A DNA stretch of 64,000 nucleotides, taken from contig CANLDN010000009.1 of the NCBI GenBank assembly GCA_947489445.1, positions 147,332-211,331 on the forward strand. Reading direction: 5' to 3'. Below are positions 57,276-64,000 of this stretch, in pieces. This stretch comes from an uncultured Paracoccaceae bacterium (lineage in GTDB: Bacteria; Pseudomonadota; Alphaproteobacteria; Rhodobacterales; Rhodobacteraceae). Numbering within the stretch: position 1 is the first letter of the stretch; every line of letters starts with the position of its first letter. Made by a program: the position numbers and the translations under genes. Below the pieces are notes generated by a model. It worked only from the letters and a program-made list of their open reading frames with translations. It ran no database searches and was not told where the DNA came from.

Positions 57276-58721
57276 ATGAGACGCCACCGCAACGTAAAGA
57301 TCGTCGCCACGCTTGGCCCCGCTTCCAATGACTATGAGATGATCCGGGCGCTGCACGAAGCGGGCGCAGATGTATTCCGCCTGAACATGTCGCATGGCGA
57401 TCATGCGGAGATTAAGGTGCGCCATGAAATCATCCGGCAGGTTGAAAAGGATCTCGACAGTCCCATCAGTATTCTTGCCGATCTGCAAGGGCCGAAGCTG
57501 CGCGTTGGTGTTTTCAAGAACGGCGAAGAGGATCTGGTCGAGGGGGCTGCGTTCCGGCTTGATCTGGATGACGCTGAAGGCGATGCAACGCGGGTTAAAC
57601 TTCCTCATAAAGAAATTTTTGACGCACTTGAACCTGGCGCGCATCTGTTGGTCAACGATGGTAAAATCAAGCTGAGAGTCAAGGATTGCGGCGCGACGTT
57701 TGCAGATTGTGAGGTTGTGGTCGGGGGCACAATTTCCAACCGCAAGGGTGTGAATGTCCCTGATGTGACACTGCCCTTAGCCGCGCTATCCCCCAAGGAT
57801 CGCAAAGATCTGGAGTTCGTTTGCGACCTAGGTGTTGATTGGCTGGCATTGTCATTTGTGCAGCGCCCGGCTGATGTGGAAGAGGCGCGTGCGCTTGCCA
57901 AAGGTCGGGCTTCGATCCTGTCGAAGATCGAAAAACCCAACGCAGTGACCTCTTTTGACGCCATTCTGGAAGCCAGCGACGGTATCATGGTGGCGCGCGG
58001 TGATTTGGGGGTCGAATTACCTGTGCAGAATGTGCCGCCCATTCAAAAACAATTGGTGCGCAAATGCCGTGCGGCTGCCAAACCCGTGATCGTGGCGACG
58101 CAGATGCTGGAATCCATGATCGATTCCCCCATGCCGACCCGTGCCGAAGTCTCTGACGTGGCCACGGCCATCTACGAAGGAGCCGATGCAATCATGCTAT
58201 CGGCGGAAAGTGCGGCAGGCTCTTACCCGATCGAAGCTGTGACCACGATGAACAACGTCGCGGGCGAGGTTGAGGCTGACCCAACCTATACTGATATCAT
58301 CGAGGCATCGCGCCGCGCCGACAGAACAACCGTGGCCGACGGCATTGTGTCCGCCGCCCGCGAAATCGCAGAAACGACGGATGTCAAAGCGATCTGCTGC
58401 TTTTCGCAATCAGGCACCACCGCATTGCTGGTATCGCGCGAACGACCCCGCGTGCCGATTATCGCGTTGACCAACCATATGAGCACTGCCCGGCGCCTGT
58501 GCTTATCCTGGGGCACGAACTGTGTCGTCACTGGTCCGGTTGACCGGTTTAAGGACGCGGTTATCGCTGCAGTACGCGCGGCTTTGGCGCAGGAACTGGC
58601 CACCGAAGACGATATGATCGTGGTCACAGCGGGTGTTCCGTTCAACACGCCCGGTTCAACCAATATTTTGCGTGTGGCCCCCTGTGCAGAGCGATTGATT
58701 TATGCCGCTGACCCGGAATAG
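57276..58721 (+). CDS. pyk: Pyruvate kinase
   Basis: A 481-residue pyruvate kinase that makes pyruvate and ATP from phosphoenolpyruvate. VKIVATLGPASND opens the barrel, FRLNMSHGDH follows, the catalytic lysine signature is SILSKIEKPNAV near 210, and MVARGDLGVELP and ATQMLESMIDSPMPTRAEVSDVA are conserved. The C-terminal allosteric domain begins near 340. ATG 57276 has AAGGACAG upstream. Confidence 0.95.
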   Translation: MRRHRNVKIVATLGPASNDYEMIRALHEAGADVFRLNMSHGDHAEIKVRHEIIRQVEKDLDSPISILADLQGPKLRVGVFKNGEEDLVEGAAFRLDLDDAEGDATRVKLPHKEIFDALEPGAHLLVNDGKIKLRVKDCGATFADCEVVVGGTISNRKGVNVPDVTLPLAALSPKDRKDLEFVCDLGVDWLALSFVQRPADVEEARALAKGRASILSKIEKPNAVTSFDAILEASDGIMVARGDLGVELPVQNVPPIQKQLVRKCRAAAKPVIVATQMLESMIDSPMPTRAEVSDVATAIYEGADAIMLSAESAAGSYPIEAVTTMNNVAGEVEADPTYTDIIEASRRADRTTVADGIVSAAREIAETTDVKAICCFSQSGTTALLVSRERPRVPIIALTNHMSTARRLCLSWGTNCVVTGPVDRFKDAVIAAVRAALAQELATEDDMIVVTAGVPFNTPGSTNILRVAPCAERLIYAADPE

Positions 58722-58733
58722 TGTCAGGGCGAA

Positions 58734-58964
58734 ATGGAACTCGACTTTGATTTGATATTCGTGGCGGGCCTCGTGATCGGGGCCTTTGCCATTCCGGCTT
58801 TTGTCAGCGCCTATTCGGACAAACGCCGCCCGAAATTTGCGGTGCTGTTGGCACTGGTCGGCGGGGGCATGGCGGCCTATGCCGTCAACCAGAACCCTGG
58901 CGCCTATAGCGTGGCGGGCGTTCCGGATCTTTTTGTGCAGGTTATCGGGACATATCTGAACTAA
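58734..58964 (+). CDS. Small two-helix membrane protein
   Basis: A 76-residue protein with two hydrophobic helices (about 6-26 and 34-52) and a short basic loop (SDKRRPK) between. No characterised family recognised. A good AGGG ribosome site lies 3-8 bases before the ATG, and it is only 12 bases downstream of pyk, so it is likely co-expressed with it. Coding potential is supported by GC pattern and position. Confidence 0.75.
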   Translation: MELDFDLIFVAGLVIGAFAIPAFVSAYSDKRRPKFAVLLALVGGGMAAYAVNQNPGAYSVAGVPDLFVQVIGTYLN

Positions 58965-59077
58965 AGTATCTTGCGCCTATGGGCAATGCGTCCTATATGG
59001 CGGCCTTCAACCCGCGCGTCCGGCCTATATGGCATGCCGAGTCGCGCGTTCGACCGAACCTAAAGATGGAGACGGAA

Positions 59078-59278
59078 ATGCCGAAGATGAAGACAAAATC
59101 GAGCTGCAAAAAGCGGTTCAAAGTAACGGCCTCTGGTCGTGTTGTGGCGGCCCAGGCGGGCAAGCGCCATGGTATGATCAAACGCTCAAACAAGTTCCTC
59201 CGCAATGCGCGTGGCACTGTCACACTTTGCAAAGCTGACGAAGGTATCATCAAACCGATGATGCCCTACGCACGTTAA
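59078..59278 (+). CDS. rpmI: 50S ribosomal protein L35
   Basis: A 66-residue L35: [20 protein letters not shown], then [19 protein letters not shown], with the typical excess of lysine and arginine. ATG 59078 after GGAG gives the family-length protein; the longer upstream frame is not translated. Co-transcribed with rplT, 17 bases downstream. The infC gene that often precedes this pair is not here. Confidence 0.97.
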   Translation: MPKMKTKSSCKKRFKVTASGRVVAAQAGKRHGMIKRSNKFLRNARGTVTLCKADEGIIKPMMPYAR

Positions 59279-59295
59279 TATAGGGGATTTGAGAT

Positions 59296-59658
59296 ATGCG
59301 CGTTAAAGGTGGAACCGTCACGCACCGTCGTCACAAAAAAGTACTCGACGCTGCCAAAGGATATTATGATCGCCGCTCCAAGACCTTCAAGGTCGCCAAG
59401 CAGGCCGTCGACAAAGCCAACCAATATGCAACCCGCGACCGTCATAACCGCAAGCGCAACTTCCGCGCGCTGTGGATCCAGCGGATCAACGCAGGTGTCC
59501 GTTCGGTTGATGAAACGCTGAACTATTCCAAGTTCATCAATGGTCTGACGCTGGCTGGCATCGAAGTAGACCGCAAGGTTCTGGCCGACTTGGCCGTGAA
59601 CGAACCAGAGGCATTTGCGACAATCGTTGGCCAAGCCAAGGATGCGCTTGCCGCTTAA
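59296..59658 (+). CDS. rplT: 50S ribosomal protein L20
   Basis: A 120-residue L20 with [20 protein letters not shown] at the start, [20 protein letters not shown] in the middle and [19 protein letters not shown] near the end. It binds 23S rRNA early in 50S assembly and in other bacteria represses its own operon; no leader site for that was identified. A strong terminator follows. Confidence 0.97.
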   Translation: MRVKGGTVTHRRHKKVLDAAKGYYDRRSKTFKVAKQAVDKANQYATRDRHNRKRNFRALWIQRINAGVRSVDETLNYSKFINGLTLAGIEVDRKVLADLAVNEPEAFATIVGQAKDALAA

Positions 59659-59681
59659 GCCAAATACTTTTTGTACTTTAA

Positions 59682-59713
59682 AAGCCCTGGTGAGAATGTC
59701 ACCGGGGCTTTTT
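59682..59713 (+). terminator. Rho-independent terminator of rpmI-rplT
   Basis: AAGCCCTGGTGA pairs with TCACCGGGGCTT (12 base pairs including one T-G pair) around a 5-base loop GAATG, followed by TTTTT ending at 59713. It begins 24 bases after the rplT stop. Confidence 0.93.
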
Positions 59714-59811
59714 CGTTATAAGATCGAAGTCTTTTTCTGACCGTCAGAATAATTCATGGCGCTGTCGCGTAGGTTTTTTGCAACACAGCACAAAAAAAGG
59801 GCGACGAACTC

Positions 59812-60720
59812 ATGAAAAATATCACATCCTCTGCCGCAGCGATGGTTCTTCCACTCATTTCAGCAACCGCAATACAGGCCCAGTCATTCAGCGGTGAAGC
59901 ATCCGCATGGGCGCAGTTCGTACAGCCAACAAATACGGACCGTGGAGGCGACGATTGCGAAGGTGATTCCCCATCAGACGAATACTGCACCGGTGTTGCC
60001 GGTGCTGGTCTTTATGCAGGCGCCCTGATTGCCTTGCCAAGCGGTGGTCTGGTTTATGCTGACCTAAACATTGATGGACACTTGGCCAGTACCGATGACG
60101 ACCCAGCGCGAGCCAGCGAGAACGCGCGCTACGCTGGTTTGGGCCTGCATTACATCATCGACGATGGTACGGATCCATGGGGCGTTTACGCGACCGTCGT
60201 CCGTGCGAATAACCATGTGGATACTGACGACACCAGTGGCGTCATGGCGGGCCTGGGCGCTGAAAAATATTGGGGTACCTATTATGTTCAGGGTGGTTTC
60301 ATGTTGAATACGGCCGATGGTGCGGACACGGACGATATCGGTGACGATGACATCGATGGGATGGTCAACTTTGCCTACCTGCGCACAGGCTCTGAATGGG
60401 CGCTTGCAAACGGGACGGTGGACGGCAGCCTTGCCGCGGGGCGCGGTAAGGCGACGGGGTTGGATGAAGATGCGGCAACAATGAATTGGGTTCAACTTGC
60501 CGTCACCTATTCAGCACCAATCGATGACACTGATCTGGAATGGTTTGTTGGTTACCAAGGTGACTACGTCGATGGCGTCGAAGCGGACAATACGGGGTTT
60601 GAAGGCACAATGCTCAACAGCCTACAGGCGGGCATCACCATAAACTTTGGCGATCGCCAATCCCCCTTCAAGACACCCAACTTCCGCGCCCCTGTCAGCA
60701 ATGCGGGTGAATTGAACTAG
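59812..60720 (+). CDS. Exported acidic beta-barrel-like protein
   Basis: A 302-residue protein with a signal peptide (1 to ~23, ending AIQAQ). The mature part is acidic and beta-rich, with alternating aromatic/hydrophobic strands (GLGLHYIIDD, WGVYATVVRA, YYVQGGFMLN, EWFVGYQGDYV) and aspartate-rich turns (ADGADTDDIGDDDIDG, repeated D at strand ends). The composition fits an outer-membrane barrel or porin-like protein with calcium-binding turns, but the usual C-terminal aromatic is missing and there is a ~30-residue tail. No named family recognised. Own promoter region (59714-59811). Confidence 0.7.
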   Translation: MKNITSSAAAMVLPLISATAIQAQSFSGEASAWAQFVQPTNTDRGGDDCEGDSPSDEYCTGVAGAGLYAGALIALPSGGLVYADLNIDGHLASTDDDPARASENARYAGLGLHYIIDDGTDPWGVYATVVRANNHVDTDDTSGVMAGLGAEKYWGTYYVQGGFMLNTADGADTDDIGDDDIDGMVNFAYLRTGSEWALANGTVDGSLAAGRGKATGLDEDAATMNWVQLAVTYSAPIDDTDLEWFVGYQGDYVDGVEADNTGFEGTMLNSLQAGITINFGDRQSPFKTPNFRAPVSNAGELN

Positions 60721-60735
60721 GAACAAACCGCTGTT

Positions 60736-60756
60736 CGGTTCGCTTAAGGCGGACCG
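60736..60756 (+). terminator. Hairpin after the barrel-like gene
   Basis: CGGTTCGC-TTAAG-GCGGACCG, an 8-base stem with one T-G pair, 15 bases after the stop; outer CCGC/GCGG may extend it. No T-run follows, so its efficiency as a terminator is uncertain. Confidence 0.4.
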
Positions 60757-60847
60757 GCGGCAAGTTCTGAAATCAAGTGGCGCCGATGTTGGGTGTTTTC
60801 ATGGGGGCATTGCACCAATAACGCTGAAGAAAAGTTGGCGACAACCG

Positions 60848-60864
60848 GCGGTGCGCCACCCTAC
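60848..60864. repeat. Degenerate copy of the dispersed palindromic repeat (f)
   Basis: GGCGGTGCGCCACCCTAC-like sequence: the CCACCCTAC end matches other copies but the arm is short (GGTG/CACC around CGC). It lies between two convergent genes. Confidence 0.3.
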
Positions 60865-60912
60865 TGGTCCGTGCCAGCCTATTGTATTCATGCTGAACAA
60901 CCGCCCGCTTGA

Positions 60913-61956
60913 TTATGCCGCAAGCTCTTCTTTTGAAAGTGAAACGACCTGATCGCGCCCTGATGCTTTTGCATCGTAAAGCGCCAGATCGGCCCGCTTG
61001 AGCACATCCTCAAAGCTACAGTCTGATGTGATCACCTCGGTGACACCGAAACTGGCGGTAATCATCAGTTCAATGTTTGAAACCGCAAATGGGGTATCCC
61101 CAACAGCATCGCACAAACGTTCTGCTGACTGCTTTGCCAAAGCCATACTAATGCCAGTTATCAGCAGCCCGAATTCCTCGCCTCCCATACGGAACAGGCG
61201 GTCATTGGCACGCGACCGGGCCCTTATTCGCTGTACAAAGGCACACAGCACTTGATCGCCCACATCATGCCCATAGGTGTCATTGATCTGTTTGAAATAG
61301 TCCATATCGATTGAAATGAACGCAAACGGTGTGCCGTGGTCCTTCCAGTTGGTCCAAGCGACATTGGATTCCTCATAAAGATGGTGGCGGTTGCCCGCAC
61401 CTGTCAGCGCATCGGTACGCGCCATAGCAACGAGATGATCCATCTGTTCAATCACGAGAAGCTGCGTGGCGATGCATTGGGCCAATGCCGTCAGGATTGC
61501 GGTTTCCTTGCTCAGGTCATCTTTGTCTTGACGAAGTGCGGCGGCAAGCGTGCCAAAGCAGCGATTCCCGGCCAGAAGCGGCACGTCAATCAGGCATTTC
61601 ATCCCCGCATCGGCCAGCTTGCGGCAGTCCATGAAGGGTTGTGATGCGAGATCGCGCACAACCTCGGCTTTCTGGTTTTCAAAAACGCGGCCCAGGACCG
61701 ACCCTTTTATCGGCACGGCCGTTCCCTGTGGGATGGCCTGATCGCCGTTCAATGCCTTCACGACCAGGTCATCCCCATCGGGCAGTGCGATACTGCACCG
61801 ATCCGCCTTGATCGCGACTGACACCCATTTGGAAAAGGATTGCAGGATCTCGTCCCTGCTTCTGGCGGAAGACAAATCAGCCACCAGCCCGATCGGGATG
61901 AACAATTGCTCTTTTGAGGTGGCATCGCATGTGTTGCTGATGTCGCCGTCGTCCAT
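60913..61956 (-). CDS. GAF-GGDEF diguanylate cyclase
   Basis: A 347-residue soluble protein. Residues ~20-170 form a GAF-like sensory domain (IKADRCSIALPDG, LGRVFENQKAEVVRDL, KCLIDVPLLAGNRCFGTL). Residues ~180-345 are a GGDEF domain with active-site GGEEF at 258-262 and an inhibitory RxxD (RAND, 249-252) five residues before. It should make c-di-GMP in response to an unknown ligand or redox cue. I chose ATG 61956, where AAGGGG precedes; an in-frame ATG lies at 61986. Confidence 0.88.
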   Translation of the reverse strand: MDDGDISNTCDATSKEQLFIPIGLVADLSSARSRDEILQSFSKWVSVAIKADRCSIALPDGDDLVVKALNGDQAIPQGTAVPIKGSVLGRVFENQKAEVVRDLASQPFMDCRKLADAGMKCLIDVPLLAGNRCFGTLAAALRQDKDDLSKETAILTALAQCIATQLLVIEQMDHLVAMARTDALTGAGNRHHLYEESNVAWTNWKDHGTPFAFISIDMDYFKQINDTYGHDVGDQVLCAFVQRIRARSRANDRLFRMGGEEFGLLITGISMALAKQSAERLCDAVGDTPFAVSNIELMITASFGVTEVITSDCSFEDVLKRADLALYDAKASGRDQVVSLSKEELAA

Positions 61957-62134
61957 GAATTGTGACCCCTTGCGGTCTGATCGCACTTGCTTGTTCGATA
62001 GCGGGTACGCGTCAAGATATCGTAAATCCGCGTTGGCCGACGAGGCTGCGGATGATGGTATTAAGCCCGGTCATGTTCTTGCGCGCGGCGCGTTGGCGCT
62101 GTAGCAGGTCTGCACAGTCAAACGAGGCGCCGAT

Positions 62135-63208
62135 ATGGATGATCTGAAACAGAAATACCTTGGCCTGATAGCCGATGCCGCCGATGAGGCTGCAATCGAG
62201 GATCTGCGCGTGCAGGCCGTCGGCAAGAAGGGCGAGATCAGCCTGAAAATGCGCGAGCTGGGCAAGATGACGCCAGAGGAACGGCAGGTGGCCGGGCCCG
62301 CGCTGAATGCCTTGAAGGACGAGATTAACAGCGCCCTCTCTGCCAAGAAATCTGGACTGGCCGATGCAGCGCTCGACGCCCGTCTGCGCGACGAATGGCT
62401 GGATGTGACCCTGCCGTCCCGCACTAGGCGCCAGGGCACGATCCATCCGATTTCACAGGTGACGGAAGAGGTCACGGCCATCTTCGCCGACATGGGATTC
62501 AGCGTCGCCGAAGGTCCGCAGATCGAAAGTGATTGGTACAATTTCGATGCGCTGAATATACCTGGCCATCACCCGGCCCGGGCGGAGATGGACACGTTCT
62601 ATACCCATCGCAAGGAAGGCGATAACCGCCCGCCACATGTGCTGCGCACGCATACCAGCCCGGTGCAGATCCGGTCGATGGAAAAGACGGGTGCGCCGAC
62701 GCGGATTATCTGCCCCGGTCGTGTCTACCGCGCTGACTACGACCAGACCCACACGCCGATGTTCCATCAGGTCGAGGGGCTGGCGATTGACCGCGACATT
62801 TCCATGGCGAACCTGAAATGGGTGCTGGAGGAGTTCGTGAAAGCCTATTTCGAGGTGGATCACGTCGACATCCGCTTCCGCGCCTCGCACTTCCCGTTCA
62901 CGGAGCCTTCGGCCGAGGTCGATATCCGCTGTTCCTGGGAAGGCGGGACCCTGAAAGTGGGCGAGGGCGATGATTGGCTGGAAATTCTAGGCTCCGGCAT
63001 GGTGCATCCCAAGGTGCTGGAAGCCGGCGGGATTGACCCCGCGGAATGGCAAGGCTTTGCCTTCGGCATGGGCATCGACCGGATCGCGATGCTGAAATAC
63101 GGGATCCCGGATCTGCGGGCGTTCTTTGATTCAGATCTGCGGTGGTTGCGGCATTATGGGTTTGCTGCACTGGATCAGCCGACGTTGCATGGTGGGTTGT
63201 CGCGGTGA
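62135..63208 (+). CDS. pheS: Phenylalanyl-tRNA synthetase alpha subunit
   Basis: A 357-residue class II synthetase alpha chain. A coiled-coil N-terminal arm (1-~85) is followed by the catalytic domain with motif 2 ([17 protein letters not shown]) and motif 3 ([22 protein letters not shown]). It needs the beta chain PheT to charge tRNA-Phe; pheT usually lies immediately downstream but is not in the 0.8 kb that remain here. The end overlaps a different gene by 4 bases. Confidence 0.95.
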   Translation: MDDLKQKYLGLIADAADEAAIEDLRVQAVGKKGEISLKMRELGKMTPEERQVAGPALNALKDEINSALSAKKSGLADAALDARLRDEWLDVTLPSRTRRQGTIHPISQVTEEVTAIFADMGFSVAEGPQIESDWYNFDALNIPGHHPARAEMDTFYTHRKEGDNRPPHVLRTHTSPVQIRSMEKTGAPTRIICPGRVYRADYDQTHTPMFHQVEGLAIDRDISMANLKWVLEEFVKAYFEVDHVDIRFRASHFPFTEPSAEVDIRCSWEGGTLKVGEGDDWLEILGSGMVHPKVLEAGGIDPAEWQGFAFGMGIDRIAMLKYGIPDLRAFFDSDLRWLRHYGFAALDQPTLHGGLSR

Positions 63209-63639
63209 CAGGCCCGGTCACACGCGAACGGATGGCGCATGCATTGTCTGTTCTAGGGGAAGCCGGTCTGGGTGGTTACCAGTATGACTCAGCAATTGGT
63301 ATGCTTACGCGTAAGACTTATGACTCCACAAAAGGTAGATGGATGCTCGCTTCATCTCCGACTTTTAGTTCAACCGAATTTCAGCAATATATGTCCTTGG
63401 CTGTTGCAAATGGGTTCGTTGATGCAGGCCCTAATAGCGAAAAGGTCAAACGCGGAGAGCTAGACGGCGAAGACTGGTTGTTGCGACTTACCTTGGAAGG
63501 GTGGAATTACATTGAAGACTATGATCGTCCAGTAATTGAGAGTTGGTTCAACAATATTAGAGATAATATCCCTACTATAGTTGTTTCGTCGGTTTTGGCT
63601 GTCGCGACTGCATGGTTGTTGCTGCTTTTGGGACCTTGA
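63205..63639 (+). CDS. Tail-anchored protein of unknown function, inserted after pheS
   Basis: A 144-residue protein beginning with GTG in a GTGA overlap with the pheS stop. The first ~110 residues are soluble and contain a helical, winged-helix-like pattern ([49 protein letters not shown]); one C-terminal membrane helix (about 124-142) ends the protein. From about 63265 onward the DNA is visibly richer in A and T than its neighbours. Composition and position suggest acquisition by transfer. No family recognised; the winged-helix idea is tentative. Confidence 0.7.
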   Translation: MTGPVTRERMAHALSVLGEAGLGGYQYDSAIGMLTRKTYDSTKGRWMLASSPTFSSTEFQQYMSLAVANGFVDAGPNSEKVKRGELDGEDWLLRLTLEGWNYIEDYDRPVIESWFNNIRDNIPTIVVSSVLAVATAWLLLLLGP

Positions 63640-63681
63640 ACATATTGAAAATTGGAGTCTGACCCTCATGGAGGAAGTACG

Positions 63682-63716
63682 TTCGCGGCGAACCTCCCGC
63701 CCGGCATCGCCGGGCA
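63682..63716. repeat. Two adjacent GC-rich hairpins (REP-like)
   Basis: GTTCG-CGG-CGAAC (63682-63694) and GCCCGGC-ATC-GCCGGGC (63700-63716) are perfect inverted repeats five bases apart, followed at once by a third, terminator-like hairpin. Such runs of small hairpins resemble dispersed REP/BIME elements. Confidence 0.5.
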
Positions 63717-63717
63717 G

Positions 63718-63751
63718 CGCCCGGACCTCCCCCACGGGGAGGGCGCTTTTG
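63718..63751 (+). terminator. Terminator-like hairpin after the tail-anchored gene
   Basis: Outer arms GCGCCC (63718-63723) / GGGCGC (63742-63747) and inner arms TCCCC / GGGGA around CAC, with a 5-base bulge on the left, followed by TTTT (63748-63751). It is about 80 bases after the stop. CCCGGACCT within the left arm has a complement AGGTCCGGG at 63828-63836. Confidence 0.5.
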
Positions 63752-63894
63752 CAACGTTGCAAACAGCACCACCGATTCATTTGACGCCAAGTATCCGCGC
63801 CAAAGACCCGTTGCTGCGCCCACCCCGAGGTCCGGGCACTGCCCTACCGTTGTGCCAGAACCCGCGCCCCCTGGGCTCCGCCCGTCTGAACCTG

Positions 63895-63915
63895 AATTGA
63901 TCCACTGGATCAATT
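63895..63915. promoter_or_regulatory. 21-base perfect palindrome
   Basis: AATTGATCCA-C-TGGATCAATT: two perfect 10-base arms around one base. It lies about 73 bases before a possible gene start at 63988. An operator for a dimeric repressor or a recombination/insertion site are both possible. The 361 bases from 63640 to the window end hold no complete gene. Confidence 0.55.
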
Positions 63916-63987
63916 CCAAGACGTGACCCAGCCCCCTTAAAACCGGCCATTGAGGTGTTAGTAATCCGTCCCAAGAGAGGATGGACT

Positions 63988-64000
63988 ATGAAACGCAGAT
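63988..64000 (+). CDS. Possible gene start running off the right edge
   Basis: ATGAAACGCAGAT, preceded by an AGAGAGG ribosome site at a 7-8 base distance. Only four codons (Met-Lys-Arg-Arg or Arg-Ser-like) can be read, so the product is unknown. Similar starts occur in IS3-family transposase orfA genes; that is a guess from memory of the pattern. Confidence 0.3.

Noticed and set aside
63652..63900. Short plus- and minus-strand frames in the hairpin region
   Set aside because: They translate the inverted repeats themselves and show proline/arginine-rich noise.

Overview
The window is a gene-dense stretch of an alphaproteobacterial chromosome, most likely from the Roseobacter group (Rhodobacteraceae; Loktanella/Yoonia-like). 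The placement is an inference. It rests on high-GC codon use, many GTG/TTG starts coupled by 4-base overlaps, and gene neighbourhoods familiar from that group (TPR gene-ispE, DUF6478 gene, PuuD urate oxidase, dgcN-dgcA-dat). No tRNA, rRNA, CRISPR array, prophage or complete insertion sequence was seen.

Layout. 1-2.5 kb: the end of a DUF4173 membrane protein and a coupled two-component system. 2.5-10.1 kb: a divergent maltose/alpha-glucoside locus (aglA-malE-malF-malG on minus, LacI regulator-malK on plus) around a shared promoter with a palindromic operator. 10.2-11.2 kb: an uncharacterised protein with weak macrodomain/PARG-like motifs. 11.2-16.8 kb: urate catabolism (puuD, LysR, a PuuE-UraD fusion, allA, NCS2 permease). 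17.1-20.0 kb: a coupled operon of a CinA-like protein, an acetyltransferase, an AhpD-like peroxidase and an OmpA protein. 20.0-27.3 kb: diguanylate cyclase, LysR, fadH, a secreted calcium-motif protein, a fasciclin lipoprotein and the DUF6478 pair. 27.4-33.5 kb: lipoprotein, ilvD, CPBP protease, accD-folC and a secreted protein. 33.7-35.0 kb: two tandem paralogous membrane proteins of unknown function.

35.2-37.8 kb: TPR protein and ispE. 38.0-40.5 kb: HAD phosphatase, rsmD and an FAD ferredoxin reductase, divergent from a peroxiredoxin. 41.0-44.6 kb: MscS, pterin dehydratase, FemAB-like protein, GDPD and RidA, almost all overlapping. 44.7-47.7 kb: a type I secretion adaptor/ATPase pair. 48.3-50.4 kb: a bifunctional penicillin-binding protein. 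50.7-52.5 kb: glnK-amtB with a clear terminator. 52.8-55.6 kb: a probable D-amino-acid catabolic operon. 56.1-59.7 kb: DUF1244, an N-formylglutamate amidohydrolase family protein, pyruvate kinase, rpmI and rplT. 59.8-63.2 kb: a barrel-like protein, a GAF-GGDEF cyclase and pheS. The last 0.8 kb looks foreign: an AT-richer tail-anchored protein, a run of hairpins, a 21-base palindrome and what may be the start of another gene, where pheT would usually follow pheS.

The themes are scavenging of organic carbon and nitrogen (alpha-glucosides, urate, D-amino acids, ammonium) interleaved with housekeeping genes. The most notable non-coding signal is a short palindromic repeat, with a core like GGTGGGTC..GACCCACC, found between genes. 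Its ends read as stop codons and in several places actually supply the stop of the neighbouring gene.
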